DNA from: Turnera subulata
Lineage: Eukaryota; Streptophyta; Magnoliopsida; Malpighiales; Passifloraceae
Direction: 5' to 3'
Assembly: GCA_028386065.3 (NCBI GenBank)
Contig: JAKUCV010006894.1
Location: 32,471 to 96,470, forward strand
DNA length: 64,000 bases
The notes beneath the pieces were generated by a model that did not search any database, was not told the DNA's origin, and saw only the letters and a program-made list of their open reading frames with translations. A program made the position numbers and the translations under genes. This document shows, in pieces, positions 23,507-33,644 of this stretch (its first letter is position 1; each line of letters opens with the position of its first letter).

Positions 23507-26500
23507 TGAAACACCCCGACTACTATTTACCTGACTAACAGTATTTTCCGAACAACAGTGCTGACACGTGGCACAGATAGTAAATACAAGAGGAAAATCC
23601 AGCCCAACGGCCTAAAGATAATAACAAACACCCGACCTCGGGTACATCAATATCAATAGCACAGCGGAAGCATTTATAATCTTATAAATATCAAATGCAA
23701 AACTCCAAATGCAAAGTAATGGATCCGAGTCCTGTCCGAGGGGTGCGCCGCAGCTTGCCTCGTACGTTCCTGCACTACAAACAACTCATCCTACGGGATG
23801 AAACCCCGCAGGCGAGGGGTGAGTCCGAAGTGCTCACCGACGAAAGATAAACAGTAACATGCAGGCAATCACAATACTTTCGAAGTAAAATTCCAGCAAA
23901 AGAAACAACTAGATAAATAACTGAGCCAAGACCAAAAGAATGCTTATTATTATCAAGTTTTATCTTTCGGGCCCGGTCACTGGACAAGCTAGGGGTCAGA
24001 CCAGGTTATCAACATGTTCTGGGTGCTAGATCAATCCAGGGATCGACATCCCAAAATAGTAACCCAGGGATAGACATCCCAAGCATAGACATGCTTAACA
24101 TAAGTAACCAGATCATAGCCACCACAAAACAGTCTCTAACCTACCAGTCATACCACCACTTTCCTAGTGACAAATAAGTCGTCAACACAACTTCCAATTA
24201 TCCAATTATCTCATCATGACAATAAATCCACATTCAATAAAACAACAACAATAGCAATAATACCACAAACAAACTTAATTGGCTCAGCAGTTCAATCAGG
24301 CAAATTATTCACAGAAAAGCAAACACAGCATCATGTGCAACATATCAAAGGTTATCCATCCTCACCCGATGTCTCTCTGAAACTGCTATCCTGTCGAACC
24401 TCGATACCCTATATGTATATATAGAAACACAATAATCACTTATAATACACAACAAAAATGATTATGCATGATACCGGTTTAACAGTTATTATACGGCTTA
24501 TCTGTTCATTTTATTATCTCCACAATTATCTTATTACCAAACAGTTCAACCAACTTGATGGGAATTAATTAAATCCAGCGGTTATATCAAGTATATTTGA
24601 TCTAAATCAAAAACCGAAACCGAGCGTCCAAGCCGATATCCCGGCCCTTAGGTCGCTTATGATAAGAAAGTACATACATATAAATACGTTGTTTAAATCA
24701 TATATAAGAAATCTTTTTACTAAGTATATAATATTCCATAAAGTACCTATAATCAATAAAATAGCAATAACTACGTATTCATTTAATAAAAGATTATAAA
24801 ACAGCAAATATAATGGCATATAAATAATATACCGGTTAGTAAAACCGTTGAATACGAAATATCATTATCGATAGGAAATCAATATAGTCGCGATACAGTA
24901 TAAAATAATATAGTAAATATTTATAATTATATAGACATAAAATTGTTAAATTTAAGTAGAGTATAAATTAACGTAGGATCATTAAATTAGTGGTCAAAGA
25001 TAATATATTCTTTAGTAAACTAATGTCTTAGATAAGCAATACTTCAAAACAATATTACCGTTATTACGTTAACCAAAATATTTTCAATAAAATATAGTGA
25101 AGTCTTAGAATTATTTTGTATGAATTACCATATATAAAATCGATAAAATTATAAAGAAAGGGAATAATATTATTGTGGCTCAAAAGAATGAAAATCATTA
25201 TAGAATTATATTCAAATACATATATCTAGCCAAAAATGATTTATAAGATTTGGTAAAGATGATAAGAATGGGCCTATTATTATTTAGCCCGGAGGAACGG
25301 TAATTAAATGTATTAGAACGTAATTATAACATTAATAAACTTTAACTTAAGATTTGGAAATTAGGCCTGGTAGACCTTCACATGCGTTTAGTCCATCAGA
25401 GGAAATAATAAAAACAAGTTCGATTTAGTTAAATAAAAAACTTAATTAAATTAAGATATTATGAGCCTTTTATTATAATTAGCCCAATAAAACCGAAAAT
25501 TAAATCCAATGGGCCTTTGCGAGCCCAGATAAACGTAAGTAGAATTAAACCGGTAATTAAAATGCTATGGGCCTTCTTAATAGCCCAATCGGAAAATTAA
25601 ATAAAAACATATAATAAATAAGTGCATAAAATTGAATTAAAGCATAATAAAATAAAAGCATAGAAGCATAATTAAAATAAATAATGCATAAATTAAGTTG
25701 CATAAAATAAAATCATTGATTATTATTAATTAAGTTAATTAATCGTTTAAGGTCCGAGTCCATTAATATTGTTCGGGTTCGTTAATATCGTTCAAGTCCG
25801 ATAAAGATGCATGAATAGTCCGAGGCTCGGGTTTTACCCACAGTCCATTTTCGAGCTCGCCGGAAAATACCCGAGACGCCGGAGACTTGCCGGATTCCGG
25901 CCGGTACTGTTCACGGAAGTCTTCAACCCAACCAATGTCTCTGTTACTGTTCACTACTCATCCAAACACACAGTGACACCACACACAGCTCAATTCTGGC
26001 CAAAGCATCCCGACCCACCATCGTCAATCGTCACAACAATTAGCCCCAACCATTCGCACCCACCATCACAGCAGCACGCACCAAGTTAGCAACCAACACC
26101 TCAATCGTTAAACACAAAATTGAGTTTGAAAACCCAAAGCAAAAAGAAGAGAAAGGTTCGGCAGCAGCTTACCCACCGATGGCGGACATCCATCGACACG
26201 ACTTGGGCTCCAGTAGACGGAGAGGAGACGGAGGTGTCACCTTGTTGCAGACGCGAAGCAGATCAAAGGCGATTTAGCAACAACGGCGGCAGATCGGGTC
26301 CAACTCGGCCGGTGTCGGTGGTCGCCAGCAGAGGCAACTTCAGTGGCAACACCGGCGAGCAGTGGCGGCTTGTGCTGCTGCAGAGGCGAAGGAGGAATCG
26401 GACCTCCTGTGTACGGCGGAGGCTCGAGCTCGTCACGGCGGCGGCGCTCATGTTGCAGCGACCGGGTGGAAGGATGTCGGTTACGCCGGTGTTTGGGTCT

Positions 26501-27560
26501 CGGTGTGTTGTCCTTGCAGCGGCGAGGCGACAGCTGCCCGAGGAAGGGATGGCGGCGGTCGTCGCGAGGAAGGAGGAGGCGATCGTGCTTGCAGTGGTGG
26601 TGTTGTGCGCGGTGGCGTCCTGTGGTGTGGTGGTCGGCAGCGAGGGCGAAGGGAAAAAGGAGAGAGTTGGGCCGGCGAGGTGGCTGTGGTGTTGTGCTGT
26701 GTGGAGAAGAAGGGAGCAGGTGGAGAAGAGGAAGGAGGCAGGGAAGGAGATGGTGTCGGTGGCAAGAGAGAGAGAGCTCGAGAGGGGGAAAAGGAAGGAG
26801 GCAGAGAAAAATTTGGAGAAGGGAAGAAAAACAAAGAAAAAGAAGGAGCAGACGAAAAGAAAGAAAGAAAGGGGAGGAGAAATAAAGGAGTAGAAGAGAA
26901 TAAAGAATAAGAAAAAGAAAAAGAAGTGGCAGATGGTGGAGGGGAATCGGGAGAGTGGAGGAGGTAATGGGAAGGAATGGGAATAAGGAAAATGAAGAAG
27001 AAAAGAAAGGAGGGGATGCTATCGGGCAATTATTTTTGCCCTGTCAGCAAACAAAACGACGTCGTTTAAGTGTCCACAAGCCACAGTCAACTCCTTGGTC
27101 AAAACGCAGCTCTCCTTGTGTTTTATGTTTTGGCTTCGCCAAAACTACGTCATTTCGAACGAAACTACACTAAACTATGTGTTCCATACTTAGACATAAT
27201 AATTTTTTTAATAAGGGAAGAACAATATGGAATTATAGATAGTAAATTCGTTGAAAATTTCATAAATAAAAGCTTAGCCAAAAATCATCGAAGATTTTCT
27301 TTAAAAATTTAATTAGTAACTTATTGCAACAAAAATATAATAATAATAATATTACTATTATTGTTGCTTAGGAAAATAATAACATAAATGACAATAATTA
27401 CAATAATAAAAATTTGAGAGTAGTAGAAGTATTAGTGAAAATAATGAAAATTAACTCGGATTGGTAAAATTCTTGATTAACCGTGATCAAATTTTATTAA
27501 CCACCATAAAAGTCAAAACAGCTTGGTAAAAATCACAAAAATTTTACCCGGGTCGTTACA
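23507..27560 (-). mobile_element. 4.05-kb solo LTR of a Tekay/Del-type gypsy element inside the copia integrase
   Basis: Reads TGAAACACCCCGAC... on the left and ...ACCCGGGTCGTTACA on the right. On the minus strand it begins TGTAACGACCCGGGT, a start shared by long-LTR Tekay/Del chromoviruses, and resembles the LTR at 58426-61574. A perfect 5-bp duplication, TAAAC, lies at 23502-23506 and 27561-27565. Joining the flanks restores copia integrase reading. No retroelement protein is encoded. The left two thirds is AT-rich. A GC- and purine-rich block at 26100-27000 produces long open frames in several frames at once and is not a gene. AAAACGACGTCGTTT is at 27053-27067. Confidence 0.85.
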
Positions 27561-27565
27561 TAAAC

Positions 27566-28015
27566 TGTTGGACGTTCAACCATAAACAAATTGACATATT
27601 AGAACTGTATTCACCAACATTATCAAGACGTATAGTCTTAACGGCATGATTAAGAAAGTGTGCTCGCAATTTGATTAACTGTGATAATAGGCGCGTAAAT
27701 GCCAAATTGCATAAAAACAATAAGCACACACATGGGACCATCTACTCGATGCATCGATTAAAATAATAAAATACCTAAATGGTCCATATAGCAGATGTAT
27801 ATATCTGCAAATATTTCTCTGAATTATTTCCAAAAGAATGTTGGTGATTCTAGGCCAATCTTATCATATGCAGGTCGGATATTTAATTTTCTTTTGTAAG
27901 CAAGCAAGCACAGGGAAATTCATTAGATTAGAAAAACATCTGGTTTTTCAATGAACAACTAAATGAATTCCGCGCATCATTATTGATCCGGGATGGTCCA
28001 ACCGGTCATGCCAAA
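27566..28015 (-). pseudogene. Nested copia GAG-pre-integrase and integrase N-terminal part
   Basis: On the minus strand the translation near 28000 reads HDRLDHPGSIMMRGIH (GAG-pre-integrase). Near 27830-27760 it reads GDICGP-like and DHLGI segments, and at 27660-27600 KLRAHFLNHAVKTIRLDN and GEYSS, the second catalytic Asp region of the integrase. It continues across the inserted solo LTR at 23506. Stops occur throughout. Confidence 0.85.
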
Positions 28016-28030
28016 TAATAAATCAATAAA

Positions 28031-28258
28031 CCAACTTCAAGTTGGTGCCAGCTTCAGGCTGCTATATATATGCCAGCTTCAGGCTGGATATGATAACTTA
28101 GGAAAATTATTTACCAGCTTCTGGCTGGTGCATACCAGCTGTAAATTACATGTCTATTAGCCAACTTCTAGTTGGTACCAGCTTCGGGCTGTGTAAACTA
28201 TGTATTTAATAACCTAAAATTGCTAGCTTCAGGCCAGTGCTTTCTAGCTTCTAGCTGG
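28031..28258. repeat. Array of 15-bp CCAGCTTCNGGCTGG imperfect palindromes in copia
   Basis: About nine units with complementary arms, including CCAACTTCAAGTTGG (28031-28045), CCAGCTTCAGGCTGG (28072-28086), CCAGCTTCTGGCTGG (28114-28128), CCAACTTCTAGTTGG (28161-28175) and CTAGCTTCTAGCTGG (28244-28258). Between the perfect ones are degenerate halves. Read on the minus strand they can also be coding repeats (PEAG/LEAG-like), so DNA hairpin function and peptide repeat are both possible. Confidence 0.85.
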
Positions 28259-28484
28259 ATATGGTAAGTTTCAATTACTTGAATATTTATGTAGTACAAT
28301 CTAAAGAGTAACGCTGGTAAACTTTCCACAACTTGTTTGTTACCTGCGGCAATACCCTTTTTTAATATGGAGATATTAAATATCTCTTTCACTTATTGTC
28401 TCAACATAATATTTGCTTGAATATTAATAAATTCCTTTGAGACTTAAATAAAATATTCATTCATTTGTAAGTAGGGAAAAATTT

Positions 28485-28766
28485 GGCTCTTCAGGAGTAT
28501 AATAAAATTCATGCTCTTCCAGTGCATAAACATTTTTTTTTTCTTCTAGAGCATATTATTCTATAATAGAACTTGTGCTCTTCTTGAGCTTAAATATATG
28601 CTCTTCAAGAGCATAGTAAAACTGTGCTCTTCTGGAGTTTAAATATATAATTTTCTAAGGTATAGCGAAAGTTATGCTAAATATATACTCTTCTAGAGCA
28701 TATTAAACTTATGCTCTTCTAAAGTTATTTTTTGGAGCATATTAAACTTGTGCTCTTCTAGAGCAT
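28485..28766. repeat. Array of TGCTCTTCNAGAGCA palindromes in copia
   Basis: About nine units starting near 28485, 28512, 28541, 28575, 28599, 28624, 28686, 28712 and 28751, spaced mostly 24-40 bp. TGCTCTTCAAGAGCA at 28599-28613 is the best copy. On the minus strand the repeats read as LEEHKFNM-like peptide repeats. It lies between gag and GAG-pre-integrase, where the protease should be. No protease motif was seen. Confidence 0.85.
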
Positions 28767-29153
28767 ATAAATCTTCTTCTCATTTTGAGATTGTACTATC
28801 ATATGTTACTTATGAATAATTTCTGTTTATTAAATACGGAATATGTCATTGCATTGTCTCGAGGACAAATGCCCGAGTCATTATTCTAGAAGCGATAGTT
28901 TCATGTTCACATAAAAAATTTAGAATTATAACATACTGTAAAATAAACATAATATAATAAAATATAACACTTAATAATATGATAAAGCTGGATATAAAAT
29001 AAAAACATTCAATATATATTGGCTTGCATCTTCAGGGTAAGCAAGATAAGAACAATATCCAAACATCATGGTCATCATCTTGAACAAATATGGTTTCATC
29101 AATATTAGATTTGCCCTTCATGGACACTTGATAACCTTTTACTAGATGCCTTG

Positions 29154-29700
29154 CTATAAGGCCTGTTTGTGACCAATTGGATGTTCATAGCCATGACCAA
29201 AATTATCATATACAATCACATTCACTTCAGGGAATGGAGCAAAGCCAGTTGAATGGAATTCATAATTTTTTAATAATAGCTCTTCATTTTGTTTAGCCGC
29301 AATGAGGCATGAAAGTAAATTTAAATATTTCGTGAAACCTCCTTCACGATATTGCATAAAATAAATTTTTTTTTTCGTATTATCGTCAATAATATATTCT
29401 CCACACAATATCATCGGAGAACTCACTCGAAATATTTGTGCAAAGATTTAAAATCTTGCAATCTCTTATGCATACACTTGCAATAAAATTTTGGGAGAAT
29501 ATCCATCTTCTGGTGGTCATATTTTTTCTTCAATTTTTCTTCAAAGATCTGTTGGATCTTTTGACAATAAGACATCCAATCTTTGCTTTATTTTCCTCCT
29601 GTGTCTTCCAGACTATTAGTATTTTTAAATGCATTTCAACATTTAATGCCCATGATAAATTTCTACCGAAAATTTCAAGGGCCTCCAATTCAAATTTCAT
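29154..29700 (-). pseudogene. Nested copia gag, broken
   Basis: On the minus strand it starts MKFELEALEIFGRNLSWAL near 29700, a gag start typical of this copia family. It continues with LQDFK-like and SSPMILCGEYI segments and then LLLKNYEFHSTG and FPEVNVIVYDNFGHG near 29200. The zinc-knuckle part is not recognisable. Stops near 29530 and a frame change near 29430 disable it. Confidence 0.75.
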
Positions 29701-29749
29701 AATAACAGTAATAATAAAAGATAAATATAAAACATTATAACATAAAAGA

Positions 29750-29975
29750 TATATACTTACTCGATAAATCTTTCAGCAGTATAAAAAGCATAATAATATA
29801 GAATATATAATATATGCTTACTCGATAAATCTTTTAGCAGTATAAATTTGCATAATAATGTAGAATATATAATATACGCTTACTCGATAAATCTTTCAGC
29901 AGTATAAATAGCATAATAATATAGAATATATAATATACGCTTACTCGATAAATCTTTCAGCAATTATAATATTAA
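29750..29975. repeat. 62-bp tandem repeat, four copies, in the copia leader
   Basis: The string TCGATAAATC recurs at 29761, 29822, 29884 and 29946. Each unit contains TTTCAGCAGTATAAA, GCATAATAAT and TAGAATATATAATAT. On the minus strand this lies just upstream of gag. Confidence 0.9.
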
Positions 29976-30609
29976 CATAATTATCTATTCCAGAAATATT
30001 ATTTGTGTATACCATATGTATTTTTTTCAGAAATATTTTTTTCATTACTGATTATCATTATTATTATTATTATTTTCATTATTATTATTTTTATTTATAT
30101 ATTTTTTTAACTAACGGACTGGGCCGAACAATGCCAGCCCAGGCCAAAGCAAAGAGCCCAGCACCAGACCACATCCAAAAAACCCATGCGGATCCGGGTC
30201 GTCTCTAACCCGCTCACCTCGGGAGTTTGCAGGTGGTGACAGACGGCGAAGGGGACGAGCGGCAGCACAGCGACGCGGGAGCAGCAAGGCGGCGGAAGGA
30301 GGGCGCGGCGTCGCTGGAGACAGTGGCCGTCGCGTGCAGAAGGAGGCGGATCCACGGGCTTCCTTGCCGGGTCGTCGCGTCCAAGCGGCGCGTCCGGCGG
30401 CGGAAGCAGACGGAAAAAGCGTCGCTCGGTCGGCGACGCCGTGAGGAAGCTGATGGTGGTGGCGGTGGCAAGAGCGGCGACGCGGATCTCTTGGGCGTGA
30501 ACAGTGACAGGGGCTTGGGTGGCGAACTGTTCATCCTCTTTTTTCTTTTCTGCTCGTTTTCTTGCTTCTGGTTTTCTTGCTCTAGGTAGAGTTTTTCGTT
30601 CTGATAACG
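29976..30609 (-). other. Copia untranslated leader with GC-rich block and primer-binding site
   Basis: Next to the 5' LTR, minus-strand CGTTATCAGAACG is in primer-binding-site position. An ATT-rich microsatellite lies at about 30055-30100. The block 30210-30530 is strongly GC-rich, unlike the rest of the element, and gives open frames on both strands (for example 30227-30589). They have no recognisable domain and overlap each other, so no gene is called. A captured host sequence or a structured leader are both possible. Confidence 0.5.
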
Positions 30610-30798
30610 TGTTATAAATTTAGTAATTAAGACAGTGAAAAATGATGAAGATGATGGAGGAGAAGGAGAATGGGCAGTGAAGAAGAAAAGAGAAGCAGAA
30701 GAGAAATGAGCGTCTCACAGTTTATTGCTTCGGTAAAGGGTATATATATACACTAAAAACAGGTAGGTACAATGACATTCACGTGCTGTTTTATAACA
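30610..30798 (-). repeat. 5' LTR of the nested copia element
   Basis: 189 bp, TGTTATAAAT...TTTTATAACA. The ends are near-perfect inverted repeats, and it is followed by the CTTGT duplication. On the minus strand a TATA-like run (TATATATACC) lies mid-LTR. Confidence 0.93.
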
Positions 30799-30803
30799 CT
30801 TGT

Positions 30804-30889
30804 AAAGGAATCCCTTCATTATTTCCCATTCAATAAAATCACTCCTTTGGGTTGGCTTTCATATTTGTGTTGCTGTTGTGTTCTTAACA
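30804..30889 (+). repeat. 3' LTR of the gypsy element, right part
   Basis: Continues the interrupted LTR (AAAGGAATCCCTTCA ... TTCTTAACA), including AATAAAATCACTCC. The preceding CTTGT (30799-30803) duplicates 21096-21100. It ends 340 bp upstream of the RLP start codon. Confidence 0.93.
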
Positions 30890-30894
30890 GGGTG

Positions 30895-31229
30895 GGCCGT
30901 TTTCTCCAATTCCAAAAGAATCCAAAGGATTGCGGGCAGAAAAAAGGTGTAAGTTATAGTCCAAACACTAATGTATGCAGTTTCATATACGATACATTGG
31001 GCGGCATGAATACTAAATTCCACCTGCACTTGTCACAAATTTCTGTTGAAGAAAACCAGGACATGATCACTTTGAAAGAACCGATGGCCGAAGGAGAAGC
31101 AGCCCACATCAACTGGAAACAAGAAGTTCACAACGCCGGCATCCACTGATGATTATATTGCCCTTCACACCTCCATTTCCAGGTGTAGAAATACTTGAGT
31201 AGAAGTTTCTAGTTAAGCACATATACAAG
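30895..31229 (+). promoter_or_regulatory. Upstream region of the RLP46-like gene
   Basis: A 335-bp stretch between the gypsy target duplication and the RLP start codon, with no clear TATA box. An open frame crossing the LTR junction (30772-31149) has no known domain. The gypsy LTR, with its own TATA box about 10 kb away and its polyadenylation signal close by, now replaces the original distal promoter. Confidence 0.35.
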
Positions 31230-33644
31230 ATGGTCAAAATGGGTCTGTTTCTTGAGTCAAACATATTATTCTGCTGCTTGGTATGCTGGTGTGCCTCATC
31301 TGTTTACTGCCCTCAACATCAGGCAGAATCCCTCTTGCAGTTCAAATATTTGGTAGAAAACATGTCGGAGCCAGGATATTCCTATGTGTTAAACACCTGG
31401 AACTCTAGCTCTGATTGCTGTCGGGAGTGGACAGGAGTTGCTTGTGACTTCGACAAAACCCCACCACAGGTTATAACTCTAGCCCTAGGCACTCTCTCTT
31501 TATCACCACTAGGCGCAAATCTTGTTCTGCCATCTAGCATTTTAGCACCACTTTTTCGCATTGGCTCGCTTGTGCATCTCAGCGTTCCTGGTAACAATAT
31601 TGCTGGTGAAATCCCAGGAGAAGGGTTAGCGAATTTATCACAACTTGTGACCCTTAACATGGGCAACAACAGGTTCAACGGTTCCATCCCTCCTCAACTA
31701 TTCTCATTGAGGAAACTAGAGGAACTTGATCTCAGCTACAATCTTATTGAAGGGACATTAAGTGTAGACATGGGTAATCTTAGTTTGAGGAATCTGTATA
31801 TGGGAAGAAACTTAATGGTGGGAGAGATTCCGATAGAAATAGGAAATCTCAATATGCTTCAAGTGTTGGAGCTATCAAGCAACAAGTTTTCTGGCGAAGT
31901 TCCATCATCCTTTTCAAACTTGACGGAATTGCAAGTATTGTCGTTAAGAGGCAACAAGTTGACAGGAGAGATGTTCCCATTGATTCAAAACATGAGCAAG
32001 CTCCAAGCACTTGATTTGGCCAATAACTCGTTTTATGGGGTGATTCCCGGGTGGTTGTTTGACATAGAGAACATGAAGCAGTTGTATCTAGAAGGAAATA
32101 GCTACTCCTTGAAAAATTTGGATCAGGTTCCAAGGTGCCAATTCCAGGGGTTGTCTCTGTCTTCTTGCAATATTTCAGGGCTTATACCTTCTTGGCTATG
32201 CAACCAAACCCAACTTACCTTCTTCGACTTGAGCGAGAATGACCTCCAAGGAACTTTCCCACCGTGCTTAGCTGGAATGAGCCTGAATAGGGTTGTTTTG
32301 TCAGGCAATAAACTGACAGGTTCTATACCCCCTCGCTTGTTTGATTCTAGAACTCTGTATTTCCTTTGGTTGGGACGGAACAACTTTAACGGACCACTTC
32401 CAGATACTATTGGCAATGCCTCTGCATTACGAATTCTCATGCTGGGTAGTAACAATTTCTCTGGACAAATTCCCGAATCCATCTCAAACCTTTCTGAATT
32501 GTTGCTGCTGGATTTGTCAGAAAACTCATTTTCAGGAAATGTAATACCCACTTTTAGACCCAATTCATCTCTTGTTTTCGTTGACCTTTCCTCTAACAGA
32601 CTCACTGGCCAAATACCCATTACATTTGCCGTTGGCACAGAAGTACTAATATTGAGCCAAAATGAATTTTCAGGTGCCCTTCCCCAAAATCTCACAAGTT
32701 TGAGTAAGCTCACATACCTTGATCTCCATGACAACAACATTAGGGGTGAGATTCCTGCATCTCTTTCTCAAATCTCATCTCTTCAGGTTCTAAATCTTAG
32801 AAATATTTCTCTTGAGGGACGCATTCCAATCCATTTGTCGAAACTTCAAAATCTACGAATACTTGATCTCTCTCACAATCGACTTAATGGAACTATTCCT
32901 TTTAGTTTTGGGAATCTTAATGCAATGACAAACAAGGGTGACGGTCTATTGTGGTTCCCCTACCTTCAAACATTAGACCTTCACGATCAACATGAGCTGG
33001 AAGTCTCCTGGAAGAAATATAAACAAGGGCTGTCCTGGCATAACCTTCAGATATATACTTTTCTGGACATGTCAAAGAACCTATTATCTGGTGATATTCC
33101 TGGTACAATGGGCAATTTGAAGAGTTTGAAATCATTAAACATATCCCACAACAGACTCTCAGGCAAGATTCCGAGGAGTTTTGGTGATTTACAGAGTGTA
33201 GAGAGTTTAGACCTGTCAAACAACAGTCTCTCAGGCAAAATTCCAACAACAATTGCAAAGCTCCTGGAATTAAGTAACTTGGATGTGAGTAATAACAGAC
33301 TTCATGGTCAAATCCCAAGGGGTCCACAGATGGATATATTGAATGATCCAAGTGACTATGCCAACAACACTGGATTGTGTGGCATACAAATCCAGGTGTT
33401 ATGTCCAGAACAAATAATAAAAGTGCCTGTTCCACGGGAAAGGGAGAGTTGGGAGACATGGTTCTCATGGGAAATGGCTGTGTTTGGATTTCTTGTGGGG
33501 TTCTTCTTCATGATTTTGGTTTTTAGCAGAATCGATTACTTTGATTTTGCTCGCCATACTAGTTTCAATTATCAAAGTAAACACATTAGCATGATGAACA
33601 AAAGTTCTTCCCTGTCCAATTTGTTCTCTTTGTACGACACCTGA
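31230..33644 (+). CDS. RLP46: LRR receptor-like protein, RLP46-like
   Basis: Cell-surface leucine-rich-repeat receptor without a kinase, of the class that pairs with SOBIR1-type kinases in plant immunity or development (family knowledge). The 804-codon single exon starts at 31230 (a second Met is at codon 4). Residues 1-27 form a signal peptide (LFCCLVCWCASSVYC). An LRRNT cap follows, with HQAESLLQFK and a SSDCCREWTGVACD cysteine pair. Then come over 20 LRRs of LxxLxLSxNxLxGxIP type. An island stretch (about 575-620, HELEVSWKKYKQG) precedes four last repeats and the cap (NTGLCGIQIQVLCPEQ). A membrane helix (about 749-768, AVFGFLVGFFFMILVFS) leads to a 36-residue tail with no kinase. Overall order and sequence resemble Arabidopsis RLP46. 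The frame has no stops, so it is probably functional. Confidence 0.92.
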   Translation: MVKMGLFLESNILFCCLVCWCASSVYCPQHQAESLLQFKYLVENMSEPGYSYVLNTWNSSSDCCREWTGVACDFDKTPPQVITLALGTLSLSPLGANLVLPSSILAPLFRIGSLVHLSVPGNNIAGEIPGEGLANLSQLVTLNMGNNRFNGSIPPQLFSLRKLEELDLSYNLIEGTLSVDMGNLSLRNLYMGRNLMVGEIPIEIGNLNMLQVLELSSNKFSGEVPSSFSNLTELQVLSLRGNKLTGEMFPLIQNMSKLQALDLANNSFYGVIPGWLFDIENMKQLYLEGNSYSLKNLDQVPRCQFQGLSLSSCNISGLIPSWLCNQTQLTFFDLSENDLQGTFPPCLAGMSLNRVVLSGNKLTGSIPPRLFDSRTLYFLWLGRNNFNGPLPDTIGNASALRILMLGSNNFSGQIPESISNLSELLLLDLSENSFSGNVIPTFRPNSSLVFVDLSSNRLTGQIPITFAVGTEVLILSQNEFSGALPQNLTSLSKLTYLDLHDNNIRGEIPASLSQISSLQVLNLRNISLEGRIPIHLSKLQNLRILDLSHNRLNGTIPFSFGNLNAMTNKGDGLLWFPYLQTLDLHDQHELEVSWKKYKQGLSWHNLQIYTFLDMSKNLLSGDIPGTMGNLKSLKSLNISHNRLSGKIPRSFGDLQSVESLDLSNNSLSGKIPTTIAKLLELSNLDVSNNRLHGQIPRGPQMDILNDPSDYANNTGLCGIQIQVLCPEQIIKVPVPRERESWETWFSWEMAVFGFLVGFFFMILVFSRIDYFDFARHTSFNYQSKHISMMNKSSSLSNLFSLYDT

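Larger units (their letters stand above)
21101..30798 (-). mobile_element. Ty1/copia retrotransposon inserted in the gypsy 3' LTR (minus orientation)
   Basis: Identical-length 189-bp LTRs lie at 21101-21289 and 30610-30798, flanked by a perfect CTTGT target duplication. On the minus strand the order is 5' LTR (30798-30610), a PBS-like CGTTATCAGAACG, a GC-rich leader, a 62-bp repeat array, gag, two short palindrome arrays, GAG-pre-integrase and integrase. These are followed by a nested solo LTR, the rest of integrase, RT, RNase H and the 3' LTR. The LTRs differ at about 10 of 189 positions by hand count, so this element is younger than its gypsy host. All coding parts contain stops. Confidence 0.92.
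15968..30889 (+). mobile_element. Ty3/gypsy chromovirus (Reina-like), split by a nested copia insertion
   Basis: A complete but decayed element with 5' LTR 15968-16378, gag-pro, RT, RNase H, integrase, a C-terminal chromodomain-like segment, and a 3' LTR in two pieces (20780-21100 and 30804-30889). Flanks are GGATG (15963-15967) and GGGTG (30890-30894), a target duplication with one mismatch. Short LTRs (about 410 bp), a compact 5.2-kb body and the chromodomain fit the Reina chromovirus clade, which is inference. The two LTRs differ at roughly 20-25 of the first 321 bp by hand count, so this insertion is older than the copia element inside it. Confidence 0.88.

Noticed and set aside
26120..27029. 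Four overlapping long open frames (up to 257 codons) on both strands
   Set aside because: They arise from a purine-rich, GC-rich block inside a solo LTR. Translations are low-complexity (RRRKE or PSF runs) with no domain, and all frames are open at once.
30227..30589. 120-codon GC-rich open frame, with a 106-codon frame opposite
   Set aside because: Both lie in the copia leader next to the primer-binding site, overlap on opposite strands, and show no domain.
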